Assembly: GCA_041725875.1 (NCBI GenBank)
Contig: JBGRQB010000016.1
Coordinates: 1 to 43,540, forward strand
DNA from: JBGRQB01 sp041725875
GTDB taxonomy: Bacteria > Bacteroidota > Ignavibacteria > Ignavibacteriales > Melioribacteraceae
DNA length: 43,540 bases
Direction of reading: 5' to 3'
In this document: in pieces, positions 33,332 to 42,161 of the stretch
How the letters are laid out: every line of letters starts with the position of its first letter
Position numbering within the stretch: the first letter of the stretch is position 1
Made by a program: the position numbers and the translations under genes
Notes under the pieces: generated by a model
What the model was told of the DNA's origin: nothing
What the model saw: only the letters and a program-made list of their open reading frames with translations
Databases searched by the model: none

Positions 33332-34858
33332 TTATTTCAGCAGAACCATTCTTTTGGTTTCTCTGTAGCTTCCGGTTTGAAGTCTGTAAAAGTAAGTTCC
33401 GCTTGCCAATCCTTTACCATCAAAATTAATTGTGTAGTTGCCGGAGCCATGATATTTGTTTGTCAGAACTTTTATTTTGCGTCCGAGCGAGTTAATGACA
33501 GTCAATTTTACAATTCCGGCTTTTGCAACTGAATAATCTATTTTTGTTACCGGATTAAACGGATTAGGATAGTTTTGTTTCAGCTCAAAATTTACAGGTG
33601 TATTTGTTGAAACATCGCTGTAATTGCCATTAATTACAGGAAGTTTTTCAAACTCTTTATTTAAAACAGAATTGATATCTCCGTTTGAAAACCCTAAATG
33701 ATCTGTAAGAACCGAAGAATAAATTTGTCTGTAATCAAACTCATACCTGATATCACCTCTTTCATCCAGATCGTTCAGATCAGGAATTTGGCCAATTAAA
33801 CCTCCATTAACACTATTGCCAATTACAAACACAGGAGCTGCAGCACCGTGATCGGTTCCTTCGCTGCCATTTTCTGCAAGTCTGCGTCCAAACTCAGAAA
33901 TTGTCATTGTTACAACATTATCTGCCACTCCGTTTAGTTCAAGATCCGTCTGAAAAGCTTTTATTGCGCCAGATAGTTCAGTCAGCAATTCTGTATGTGT
34001 ATCAGCCTGCTGCGCGTGAGTATCAAATCCTGAAATAGTTGCCAGATAGACGGAAGTTTCCATTCCCCCTGAAATCAAATTTGCAATTATTGATAACTGG
34101 GTGGCAAGTTGAGTTTCGGGATATGTAACTCTGTTAGATGCTGCATCTGCTTTTTCTTTAATTATTTCAGCATATTGAACAGATTGTGAAGCGATTTGTT
34201 TAACATATTTTAATTCATTTCCAGCTATTGTATCCGGCGGAGGATTTTTATCAACTGTGCTTCCACTTACCAGTTCAAAAAATGTATCGGGATTTTCAAA
34301 AGCCACAGCCAGATTTCCTTCATCACTTTCAAAAAGAAGTGACTGCACTGAACCAAGCTGAATTGCCATTGGCTGCTCGGGAGAAACATCGGGAAAATCG
34401 GGGAATTCATTATCCAGATATCGCCCGATCCAGCCATCGAAAATATGCTCTTCCGAATCAGAAGCAGACAACCATATGTCTGTCGAACGGAAATGAGAGC
34501 GGTTTTGATTTTCGTAGCCGACATTTTGAATTATTGACATTTTCCCATCATCGTAAAGATCCCTAAAATCCGTTAAAGCAGGGTGAAATCCGAGTAAATC
34601 GTGAAATTTTAGTGCTTCAGATTTGCTGATCCCCAAACCGGGTCTGCTGTTATAATAAATTGAATCTTCAATTGGAACAATAGTATTTAATCCGTCATTC
34701 CCTCCTTTAAGCTGAATAATTACAAGTATTTTTCCATTCAGATTTTTGTTCAAATTTATTGAATTAAATGCCTGCATCGGCATTCCTTTCAGACTGAAAG
34801 TCATTGCGCCTGTTCCGGCAATTATTCCCAGTTTCTTTAAAAAATCTCTTCGTTTCAT
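33332..34858 (-). CDS. DUF1501 secreted protein with type IX secretion tail
   Basis: A 508-aa DUF1501 (PF07394) protein. The N terminus, MKRRDFLKKLGIIAGTGAM, is a twin-arginine signal. The body has LVIIQLKGGNDGLNTIVP near residue 45, FHPAL, NRSHFRSTDIW near residue 118, TISGFDTHAQQ near residue 270 and MTISEFGRRLAENGSEGTDHG near residue 310, read in pieces; this is a sulfatase/alkaline-phosphatase-like fold of unknown activity. The C-terminal ~80 residues contain NYPNPFNPVTKI, GLASGTYFYRLQTG and KRMVLLK, the Por-type sorting domain of the type IX system. It follows the DUF1800 gene by 17 bases, the usual pairing. It is expected on the cell surface or outside the cell. Confidence 0.93.
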   Translation of the reverse strand: MKRRDFLKKLGIIAGTGAMTFSLKGMPMQAFNSINLNKNLNGKILVIIQLKGGNDGLNTIVPIEDSIYYNSRPGLGISKSEALKFHDLLGFHPALTDFRDLYDDGKMSIIQNVGYENQNRSHFRSTDIWLSASDSEEHIFDGWIGRYLDNEFPDFPDVSPEQPMAIQLGSVQSLLFESDEGNLAVAFENPDTFFELVSGSTVDKNPPPDTIAGNELKYVKQIASQSVQYAEIIKEKADAASNRVTYPETQLATQLSIIANLISGGMETSVYLATISGFDTHAQQADTHTELLTELSGAIKAFQTDLELNGVADNVVTMTISEFGRRLAENGSEGTDHGAAAPVFVIGNSVNGGLIGQIPDLNDLDERGDIRYEFDYRQIYSSVLTDHLGFSNGDINSVLNKEFEKLPVINGNYSDVSTNTPVNFELKQNYPNPFNPVTKIDYSVAKAGIVKLTVINSLGRKIKVLTNKYHGSGNYTINFDGKGLASGTYFYRLQTGSYRETKRMVLLK

Positions 34859-34875
34859 AACATTTCCTTTCTACA

Positions 34876-36246
34876 TTATGATAATTGAAATTCCGGTAAT
34901 CGCATTAAGGCAATTAAAAAAGCGCGAATTCTTGATTCGGCATCAGGATCGTATGTTGACCAGTCATAGATTTCCGCACCGTCGAGTAATATTTCGAGAA
35001 GCATATTTTTCTGGCTTTCCAGAATTTCATACTGGAGCAGTTCGTTTGTTACATCTTCAACAAATTCATCAGCCTGTTCCGATGTGTTAAAAGATCTTGC
35101 ATAGGTTAAAGAATCCACTTTTTCATCCAACATTCCCTGCGGATATTTTTTTCCTGTAATCACAGAATCGGCAAAATTATTTCTGAGAGGGAAAGTGTTT
35201 GTGCTAATCCAGTTTCTCTGTCCCTCCCAGCCCCTGACATCGGGCGGATTAAATAGAATTTGCTGTAAATCTTTTGCAATGTAAAACAAATATTTATGGT
35301 CAATATTACTAATGCCAAGCTGTTTTACGGTTGATATTAAATACTCAATTGGAGATTTTATCTTGGCTCCTCGAATTTCTTCGGAATGAAAATATTCTGA
35401 TTTTAACATTGCGGAAAGAACCGGTTTTAGTTCGTAGTTATTTTCTCTAAAAACTTCGGCAAGTTGTTTTACATATTCGGTATTTGCCTCATAATGGACA
35501 AACTCGGCATAAAGCTTTGCGCAGATAAATTCTGCACATTCTTCTTTTTCAAATATTAAATCAATTAACTCTTCGTAGTTATAATTTCCCTTTTTGCCAA
35601 ATATTTCCTTTTCACCATCATCAAATAGATTTGGATAAAACAAACTTCCCAGTCCGTCAATTTTCCATCCTGTTAATGCTCTGGCAGCTTCAACAATATC
35701 TTTTTCAGTGTAATTACCAATTCCGAGAGTAAATAATTCAAGCAATTCCCGTCCGTAATTTTCATTCGGACTACTTTTAATATTTTTGCTCCCGTCCAGA
35801 TACCTTAACATTGCGGGATCGATAGTAATTTTTTTTGTGAGTTCTCTGAAATTACCAAAAGAATATTCTCTGAAAAGACTATTTTGGATATACATATAGT
35901 GAGGAATTTCTACAACTGCATATTCCGAAACAAAATGATTATGCAAGAACAACACCATTTTTTCGCGCAAATTGGTTTCCTGATTAAACATTAAGTCATA
36001 CCACCAATATACCGTTTCCTGCATTTTCTCCTGATTTGCCTGAAAATCTCTTGGATCAGGCATAACTGTAACCCAATCACCCGGCGGCTGCGGAAGGGGA
36101 AAATCCGTCAAAATCACTTCATCTACAAAATGATCAAGTGAATAAGAAAGCGCGTTTTCGAGATCCGCTTTTCTGTAACCAAACATTGACCTGGATAAAA
36201 TATGTCTGGCAGCTTCTTCATCCCAGTTACTTATTTTCTTTAACAT
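34876..36246 (-). CDS. DUF1800-family protein without a signal peptide
   Basis: A 456-aa DUF1800 (PF08811) protein. Typical marks are HILSRSMFGYRKADLENAL near residue 15, LVLFLHNHFVS-type MVLFLHNHFVSEY near residue 100, YLDGSKNIKSSPNENYGRELLELFTLGIGNYTEKDIVEAARALTGW (read in pieces, residues ~150-195), SPIEYLI, and NPPDVRGWEGQRNWISTNT near residue 350. Most members seen with DUF1501 are exported; here the chain starts directly with the domain and a stop codon lies in frame shortly upstream, so no signal is hidden there. It may be carried out with its partner or act inside. AAAGGA precedes the ATG. It is the first gene of the pair, downstream of the hairpin array. Confidence 0.92.
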   Translation of the reverse strand: MLKKISNWDEEAARHILSRSMFGYRKADLENALSYSLDHFVDEVILTDFPLPQPPGDWVTVMPDPRDFQANQEKMQETVYWWYDLMFNQETNLREKMVLFLHNHFVSEYAVVEIPHYMYIQNSLFREYSFGNFRELTKKITIDPAMLRYLDGSKNIKSSPNENYGRELLELFTLGIGNYTEKDIVEAARALTGWKIDGLGSLFYPNLFDDGEKEIFGKKGNYNYEELIDLIFEKEECAEFICAKLYAEFVHYEANTEYVKQLAEVFRENNYELKPVLSAMLKSEYFHSEEIRGAKIKSPIEYLISTVKQLGISNIDHKYLFYIAKDLQQILFNPPDVRGWEGQRNWISTNTFPLRNNFADSVITGKKYPQGMLDEKVDSLTYARSFNTSEQADEFVEDVTNELLQYEILESQKNMLLEILLDGAEIYDWSTYDPDAESRIRAFLIALMRLPEFQLS

Positions 36247-36327
36247 TATTGTAAATCCTTTCTGTCAAATGATTGTTGCTGGTTTGACATTCATAAATAC
36301 AACAAAGTTTAAATAGCAAAAACTTGC

Positions 36328-36343
36328 TATGATCTAAATCACA
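36328..36343. promoter_or_regulatory. CRP/FNR-family-like site upstream of DUF1800 gene
   Basis: TATGA-TCTAAA-TCACA matches the CRP consensus TGTGA-N6-TCACA at nine of ten positions and contains TGAT-N4-ATCA, the FNR core. It lies about 80 bases before the DUF1800 ATG. No regulator gene of this family is in the window. Confidence 0.4.
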
Positions 36344-36344
36344 T

Positions 36345-36359
36345 CTGTCATTTTGGCAG
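36345..36359. promoter_or_regulatory. short dyad CTGTCA-N3-TGGCAG
   Basis: Six-base arms, with one mismatch, sit directly beside the CRP/FNR-like site, about 100 bases before the DUF1800 ATG. It may be a second operator or part of the promoter. Confidence 0.3.
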
Positions 36360-36394
36360 AAATTAGGAAATATTGTCAACAGGATATAAAAAAA

Positions 36395-36537
36395 CGAGTC
36401 GGTGGGAGGCCGACTCGCTTGGCAAATTATCAAGGAGCAGGCGGGCAACCTGCTCGTAGGGCAATTTTCAGAGCCGGAGGGCAACCGGCTCGTAGGGTAA
36501 ATATTTCAGAGTTGGCGGGCAACCAACTCGTAGGGCA
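36395..36537. repeat. array of four covarying GC-rich hairpins
   Basis: Four units spaced 36-39 bases apart each form a 7-bp stem with a 7-base loop. The left arms are GAGTCGG, GAGCAGG, GAGCCGG and GAGTTGG and the right arms are the exact complements CCGACTC, CCTGCTC, CCGGCTC and CCAACTC. Stem columns 4 and 5 change with compensating changes on the other side. Loops of units 2-4 are (C/A)GGGCAA, and the linker repeats GTAGGGCAA, so GGGCAA recurs 16 bases apart. Unit 1 is more diverged (loop TGGGAGG). The block is much richer in G and C than its surroundings. It lies 3' of the kinase gene and 5' of the DUF1800 gene. Confidence 0.93.
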
Positions 36538-36687
36538 AAACTTTGACTACATCAATTAGGTAGGTAATGCAGCCAAAATATTTTTAAAGAGGGTAGTAAA
36601 TACTACAAAATTTAAACCAAGTATGCAAGAAAAATTTAAATTTCCGTTAACTTTTTTCAGTAGTTATATCTACTTCCAAACCCTGTT

Positions 36688-38928
36688 TTAGTTCTTATAT
36701 TTTTTCATCATAAGTTTAAAAGAGGAACCGTTGTTTTTTTCAGATCTGACAAAAATATTATAGTTATTAAGTTCACAGTAGTTTTTTACAAGTGCCAGTC
36801 CCAGCCCGTTTCCTTCGAAACTTCTGGTATAACCTTGCTCTTCTTGTGAAAACGGTTCAAAGAGATGTTGTAAATAATCTTCGGCAATGCCAATGCCTGT
36901 ATCAATTATATTAACACAAAGATATGGATTTTCTTCAGTTACAATAACCTCTATTTTTCCTTCTTTTGTGTATTTTATGGCATTATCTATAAGGTTGGCT
37001 ATGATTTGTTGTGTGGAGTATAAATCACCTTCAATAGTTGTTTCGTCAGAACTGTTTTCAAGCAGCAGACGTAAATCTTTTTGTTCCGCTTCTTTTTTGA
37101 ACTGCGCAAACAGAGGATCGATAACCTCATCAAGCAAATTAATTTTTTTATGTTGTTTATTGTAGGTTCCTGATTGAACATCTGACATATTTAAAAGCAG
37201 ATCTGTGGTTCTTATAATTCTGTCACCAGCATTATTTATGCTCACAAAACTATCTTTAAGATCTTCATCCAGTTTTGAGCTTATTTTGTTTTCCAGCAGA
37301 TTTGTATAACCCAAAATTGTATTTAACGGAGCTCTTACTTCATGTGAGACCTGCGTAAGAAATTCCGATTTCAGTTTTTCAGATGCAAGAGCAATATTTT
37401 TTGATCTAATTAATTCTGCTTCATATTCCTTTTGCAGCGAAACATCTCTGCATATTATACCTATAAAAGCTTCATTTTCTGTACAAATTGGATAGTAACT
37501 TAAATTTATTGTTTTGGTTGTTTCGTTTTTAGTTTTTATGATTGTTTCAAAATCACCAAATCCGGATGCTTCGGGATTCATAACCTGATCAATTTTTTCA
37601 AAAATTTTAGTCGGACAAATTAAATCCGGTAACAGAAATTTTTCAAAAATAGTTTTGTAATTCCTGTTTAACGCTTCACTGCCCGGAACGCCAATCAGAT
37701 TTTCGAGATAAGGGTTCCATAAAATAATTTCACCCGAAGTATTAAGAATTACAATTCCTTCTTCTGTCTGATTAAGAAAAGATTCAAACTTCTGATTGAT
37801 GGAATCGAGTTCTTTATTTTTTGCTGCAAGGATATTTCGACTTTTTCTCTTTTTGTTAAAACTGAAAAAAATCAGAAGAAGAAAAATTACGGCAAGCGAA
37901 CCGGCAATACTTAAAAATAACGTAAGATTTTTTTGCCCGGCCAATTCTTCAGATTTTTTTCTGGCAACCTGTTTTTCACTTTCAAGGCGCTTTCTGAACA
38001 TTTCAAGCTGAGTGTTTCTTCCTGCAAGAGAAACAGAATCGGAGTATTGCACAATTTTGTTATGATAAATTTTTGCGCTGTCAGATTCCCCTTTTGCAAT
38101 AAGAAGTTCAAGTTTTGCAACGTAAAATTCTTTCAGATTTATTGAGGCTTTGTCCTGACTGGCAAGCATAATTGCTTCATCTAATAATTTTGTTGCGGGT
38201 CCAAATCTTCCGGATCTGCATTTACAAACACCCATAAGCTGCGTTGCTCTTGAGGTCGATTTTATTTCCCCTTTTTCGGAAAAATATTCTTTAGCTTCTT
38301 CTGCAAGATCATAACCTAAATCGAAATTTCTCTTTTTAACTTCAACTTGAGAAAGATTCAATTTCAATTCTGCTACTTTCTTTTCATTACTTCTGTTTTT
38401 ATAAATAGTTAATGCTTCGGTATATAGTTGTTCGGAAAGACTGAGCGAATCTAATATATAATAATAGTCAGCAAGTTTAATCTGCTGATTTGCAAGTAAT
38501 TGAGGGTCACCTGCAGAAAGTGAATAGTTAAGTGCATTTTTATAATATTCAGTTGCAAGATTTTGATTTCCTGTTATTCTGTGTGCATCTGCCAGATCAT
38601 TAAATAATTGAAGGTGTTTAGCATCTGTCAATCCTGAAAAATTTTGTTTTTCAAGCTGATTAAATATTTCAAAAGCTCTTTCATTATCGCCAATTAAAAG
38701 ATATGAATTTGCTGCTATTCTGTCGGCTTCCCATCTTCCTAAATTGTTATTTTGATATTCTTCCAGCAAGATGAGATTATCAAACAGTTCAAGTGCTTTA
38801 AGTGGTTCATTTATAAAATTCTGTTCCATTGCTTTCAGATAATCTGCCAGATTTTTATTTTCCGTCTGGGCAAATGATAAACCTGAAAACAAAACCAAAC
38901 ATATAAGTATTTGCAGTTTTTTATTCAT
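36688..38928 (-). CDS. TPR-PAS sensor histidine kinase, intact
   Basis: A 746-aa membrane kinase. A signal peptide (MNKKLQILICLVLFSGLSFAQ) is followed by a periplasmic TPR domain (to about residue 320; e.g. FNDLADAHRITGNQNLATEY). A transmembrane helix lies near residues 333-353 (LFLSIAGSLAVIFLLLIFFSF), then a PAS domain (~380-500; GEIILWNPYLENLIGVPG). The HisKA domain has QVSHEVRAPLNTILGY with the phospho-His near residue 529. The ATPase domain is complete: N box NLIDNAIKYTKEG, G1 DTGIGIAED, F box LFEPFSQ, G2 GNGLGLALVK. No response regulator is adjacent. Its start lies five bases after the stop of a paralogous kinase gene, so both are made together. Confidence 0.95.
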   Translation of the reverse strand: MNKKLQILICLVLFSGLSFAQTENKNLADYLKAMEQNFINEPLKALELFDNLILLEEYQNNNLGRWEADRIAANSYLLIGDNERAFEIFNQLEKQNFSGLTDAKHLQLFNDLADAHRITGNQNLATEYYKNALNYSLSAGDPQLLANQQIKLADYYYILDSLSLSEQLYTEALTIYKNRSNEKKVAELKLNLSQVEVKKRNFDLGYDLAEEAKEYFSEKGEIKSTSRATQLMGVCKCRSGRFGPATKLLDEAIMLASQDKASINLKEFYVAKLELLIAKGESDSAKIYHNKIVQYSDSVSLAGRNTQLEMFRKRLESEKQVARKKSEELAGQKNLTLFLSIAGSLAVIFLLLIFFSFNKKRKSRNILAAKNKELDSINQKFESFLNQTEEGIVILNTSGEIILWNPYLENLIGVPGSEALNRNYKTIFEKFLLPDLICPTKIFEKIDQVMNPEASGFGDFETIIKTKNETTKTINLSYYPICTENEAFIGIICRDVSLQKEYEAELIRSKNIALASEKLKSEFLTQVSHEVRAPLNTILGYTNLLENKISSKLDEDLKDSFVSINNAGDRIIRTTDLLLNMSDVQSGTYNKQHKKINLLDEVIDPLFAQFKKEAEQKDLRLLLENSSDETTIEGDLYSTQQIIANLIDNAIKYTKEGKIEVIVTEENPYLCVNIIDTGIGIAEDYLQHLFEPFSQEEQGYTRSFEGNGLGLALVKNYCELNNYNIFVRSEKNNGSSFKLMMKKYKN

Positions 38929-38933
38929 AATAA

Positions 38934-41195
38934 TTAATTCGCTTTAGAGGTTTCAAATAAAAGTTCATACTTTGGACTTCCAAGATTTCCATATTCAACT
39001 TTCAAATCAACATTGTTTAATTCGCAATATTTTTTTGCAAGTTTTAATCCAAGAATTTTTATATCACTCGTATTATCATTTTCATAAATTGATAAAGCAG
39101 ATCTGTTCTGATAATAAATAGATGAATCTTGTATAATCAGAATTACCTGCTTGCTTCTGTTTTTATCAATTATAATATCAATTTTTCCTTTTTCAGTGGC
39201 CTTTATGGAATTATCAATTAAATTGGCAACTGCCTGCGTAACAGAATATTCATCTCCGTAAACCATATTGTCATCATAAGTTTTATGAATTTCCAGCTTG
39301 AGATTTTTTTCTTCTGCCAGACGAGCAAAATCCACCACAAGAGAATCGATAACATTTTCACACAAATCAAATTCGTTTTTACTGATATCTACCGATCCAG
39401 ATTCTATTTCAGACAGATTTAAAAACATATCCATCATTTTTATTATTCTTTTTCCGGATCTGTTAATAACTCTGAAATAATTCTTTAGCTCCTCTTCATT
39501 TTCTTCTTCGGTTTCAATTTCAATCAGACTGCAAAAGTTCAAAATTGTATTTATGGGAGTTCTGATTTCGTGCGACATTTGAGCAAGAAACTCAGTCTTT
39601 TTTCTGTCAGAAGATTCAGCCAGTTCTTTTGCTTCTTCAAGTCCCTGTTCATATTTTGTTCTTTCTGTTACATCTATAATTTTTCCGGCTACTAAAACTC
39701 CATCTTCAAGATAAATCGGGGAAATCCGATTCTGAACATAAATCTCTTTACCTTTATCATTTCTAAGAGGAATTATTTTTGACATACTTTCAAATTTATT
39801 GCCAGTTTTTATAGACTCATTGAATTCCTCAGCCCACTGAAGAAATTCTTTTCTGTATTCTTCCGGCACAATTCGTTTAATCATATCCTGATAATTCATT
39901 CCCAATATGGAATCCTTACTTATTCCGGTGAGTTTTTCGCTTGCTTCGTTCCATAAAAGAATATTGCCGTTTACTTCTGCAAGTCTGACAGCCTCGTTTG
40001 TCTGCTCAAGAAAAGATTCAAACTTTTTATTTATTATTTCAAGTTCAATATTTTTTCCGGTTTCTTCCTCTTCAGATTTTTTCTTTATAACAAACCCGAT
40101 AAACGCAACGATGATTGTTGCAATTATTAACCCTATAATTATTTTCAAAAATCTTGATTTGTTTTTCTGCTCAAGAAACTCAATCGATTTCTGAGTTGCA
40201 ATATCTCTCTCAATTTCCAATCGCTTTTTAAATTGTTCAAGTAAAATATTTTTTTGCGCAATTGTAATTGAATCTTTTAACATTAGCGTTTTTTGTAAAA
40301 AATCGAGTGCATCGTGGTTATTTCCTTCAAGAGCAAAAACTTCCGATTTTGCCTGATAGAAATTTGCTTTTGTTTTTGGATTATCGGTTTTCTGTAAATA
40401 GGTTTCGGCAGTTTTTAATTTTTCAGACGAAGATTTAAATCTTTTTAATGAAGCCAGACTCCGAGCCCACCAGGAATATAAATCGACTACAAAATCGGGA
40501 TTTAGATAAATTTCATTCTCTTTACTCAGGTTTTCTGCTTCAATTGCAGATTGTTTAAATTTGCCACTTTTGTTACAATATTTAATATCATTTAGCAAAG
40601 AGACAAAAATATATTTTTTATCAACTTTTTGCGAAGAGTAAATATTAAATGCTTTTTTATTATTGATTAATGCAGAATCATAAACTCCTTTTTCAAAGTA
40701 ATTATAGGCGATATTACCATAAATTACAGCTTCATCAAATTTTAATTCCAGATTTTTATAAATATCAACAGCATTGCGGAGTGTTTTAATACTGTTATCA
40801 ATATCACCCTTATAATAAAATACAAGAGATTCGTTGTTAATTACTTTTGCTTCCCATTCTTTTTTCCCCAGCTCTCTGGCAAGCTTTTTTGCAAAATCAT
40901 AATTTTCAAATGCTTTTTCAAAATGCCCTATTTTACGATAAATTGTGGCGCTGTAAAAATATAGTTTAAATTCCCCCTCTTTATAATCAATCTCCTTGGC
41001 CGTAACCAATGCTTTATCAAACAAATCAAGCGCGTCTATTAAATCACGCTCTTCATTTTTGATTTCTTCAATTATCTGATCTACAAATCGGGTTCCGTCA
41101 GATTGTTCACTTGTAATTTGCGAAAACAGTGCGCCGGAAAAACAAAGCAGCAAAATTATAAAAGAGAGTTTGAACTGATTAATCCAAAATTTCAT
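38934..41195 (-). CDS. TPR-PAS sensor histidine kinase paralogue with degenerate ATPase domain
   Basis: A 753-aa paralogue of the next gene with the same order: signal peptide (FIILLLCFSGALFSQ), periplasmic TPRs (GNIAYNYFEKGVYDSALINN), TM helix near residue 355 (FLKIIIGLIIATIIVAFIGF), PAS (~385-510) and HisKA with QMSHEIRTPINTIL and His near residue 542. The ATPase domain is eroded. The N box survives as NLIDNSIKATEKG, but where DxGxGI is expected the chain reads QDSSIYY, the F box and ATP lid are missing, and GxGLGL is replaced by ILGLKLAKK. It probably cannot bind ATP normally and may depend on the intact partner. It is first in the two-gene unit and diverges from the barrel-protein gene. 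Confidence 0.94.
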   Translation of the reverse strand: MKFWINQFKLSFIILLLCFSGALFSQITSEQSDGTRFVDQIIEEIKNEERDLIDALDLFDKALVTAKEIDYKEGEFKLYFYSATIYRKIGHFEKAFENYDFAKKLARELGKKEWEAKVINNESLVFYYKGDIDNSIKTLRNAVDIYKNLELKFDEAVIYGNIAYNYFEKGVYDSALINNKKAFNIYSSQKVDKKYIFVSLLNDIKYCNKSGKFKQSAIEAENLSKENEIYLNPDFVVDLYSWWARSLASLKRFKSSSEKLKTAETYLQKTDNPKTKANFYQAKSEVFALEGNNHDALDFLQKTLMLKDSITIAQKNILLEQFKKRLEIERDIATQKSIEFLEQKNKSRFLKIIIGLIIATIIVAFIGFVIKKKSEEEETGKNIELEIINKKFESFLEQTNEAVRLAEVNGNILLWNEASEKLTGISKDSILGMNYQDMIKRIVPEEYRKEFLQWAEEFNESIKTGNKFESMSKIIPLRNDKGKEIYVQNRISPIYLEDGVLVAGKIIDVTERTKYEQGLEEAKELAESSDRKKTEFLAQMSHEIRTPINTILNFCSLIEIETEEENEEELKNYFRVINRSGKRIIKMMDMFLNLSEIESGSVDISKNEFDLCENVIDSLVVDFARLAEEKNLKLEIHKTYDDNMVYGDEYSVTQAVANLIDNSIKATEKGKIDIIIDKNRSKQVILIIQDSSIYYQNRSALSIYENDNTSDIKILGLKLAKKYCELNNVDLKVEYGNLGSPKYELLFETSKAN

Positions 41196-41462
41196 TATTC
41201 AAAATACCATATTAATTTTTCTGATATATATTCGAAGTCAATAAAAAAATCTATAGATCAAATATTCTTTATTATAAATAAATTTAACCTGTAAAAAAGT
41301 GTATAAAAAAACATACAGTTTTTGATACTTTCAAAAAACAATAATCCCAATTTGCCAAAATTTTATTAAAAACTAAACATTTTCTCATTAAAAAATTTGG
41401 GCACAGATCTTGTTTTGACTCTTCAATACATTTAGCGAAGAAACAAACGAAGGAACAGGAAA
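41196..41462. other. 267-bp divergent intergenic region
   Basis: This AT-rich spacer separates the kinase pair (minus) from the barrel-lipoprotein pair (plus) and must hold both promoters. A perfect 10-bp palindrome, ATCTATAGAT, occurs near 41250. No convincing sigma-70 pair or hairpin was seen; the plus-strand gene has AAGGA and AGGA just before its ATG. Confidence 0.6.
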
Positions 41463-42143
41463 ATGAAAAAAATTATACTACTCACTATTTTATTTGTTTC
41501 ACAGGTGGCAGCACAATCTATCGGCGGGGGATTTATGATAGGCTCACCACGAGGTGAATACAAACATTCAAATCCGCATACAGGTTATGGTTTGCAAATT
41601 CAGGGAATGCTTATAAATCCGTCAGAAGAATCTCCGTTTGGAATTGGTCTGGATCTTGGCTTTCTTATTTATTCTTCCGAATCTGAAGCACGTCCTTTCA
41701 GTCACACAATTCCCGATGTACTTGTTGACGTAACCAGAAGAAACAGTATGGCAAATATGCATCTTGTTTTTCAGGTTTCACCGTTTCACGGCAGAATACA
41801 GCCTTACGCCGAACTGTACGGCGGCGGGTCATACATTTATACAACAACGGAAATTGAAGATATAGATATTTATGACCATGTTGCAGTTGATGTAAATTAC
41901 GATGATTTTGCCTGGAGTTACGGAGCCGGCGGCGGATTAAAAGTGTTAGTTTCAAATCCTGATTTTTACGGACCGGAAATTTTTATAGATTTTAAAGTCA
42001 GATTTCTCGCAGGTTCCACAGCAAGATTTTTAACAGCAGATGATGTTATTGTAAAAACCGGAACTTCCAGTGTTCACTATTTTCCAAGAGAATCTGAAAC
42101 AGATTTATTAACTTTCACTATTGGCGCTGAAGTTCGTTTTTAA
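41463..42143 (+). CDS. outer-membrane beta-barrel protein
   Basis: A 226-aa exported protein with signal peptide MKKIILLTILFVSQVAAQ. The mature part is Gly- and aromatic-rich with alternating strands (GFMIGSPRGEYKHS, GYGLQIQGMLINP, IQPYAELYGGGSYIY, WSYGAGGGLKVLV, EIFIDFKVRFLAG), ending TFTIGAEVRF. The terminal Phe and the roughly eight-strand layout fit a small outer-membrane barrel like those of the OmpA/OprF or opacity classes. No enzyme motif is visible. It precedes a lipoprotein gene by 18 bases and the two are probably an envelope pair. Confidence 0.86.
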   Translation: MKKIILLTILFVSQVAAQSIGGGFMIGSPRGEYKHSNPHTGYGLQIQGMLINPSEESPFGIGLDLGFLIYSSESEARPFSHTIPDVLVDVTRRNSMANMHLVFQVSPFHGRIQPYAELYGGGSYIYTTTEIEDIDIYDHVAVDVNYDDFAWSYGAGGGLKVLVSNPDFYGPEIFIDFKVRFLAGSTARFLTADDVIVKTGTSSVHYFPRESETDLLTFTIGAEVRF

Positions 42144-42161
42144 TTAAGGGAGTATCGAGCA

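Larger units (their letters stand above)
36247..36687. other. 441-bp intergenic region
   Basis: This gap between the kinase stop and the DUF1800 start is the longest non-coding stretch in the window. From the DUF1800 side it holds a CRP/FNR-like dyad, a second dyad, a four-unit hairpin array, and about 130 bp of AT-rich sequence with only short weak dyads (GTAGT-N4-ACTAC). Open frames here have no ribosome site and mirror the repeats. Confidence 0.8.

Noticed and set aside
36395..36537. CRISPR array
   Set aside because: The spacing of 36-39 bases looked similar, but the units are hairpins with varying arms, no constant direct repeat of 24 or more bases exists, and no cas genes are present.
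36353..36559. 68-codon open frame on the plus strand with repeated GGQPARR-like peptides
   Set aside because: It is the translation of the hairpin array; it has no ribosome site, and the peptide repeats follow the DNA repeats. The DNA or RNA structure explains the pattern better than a protein.
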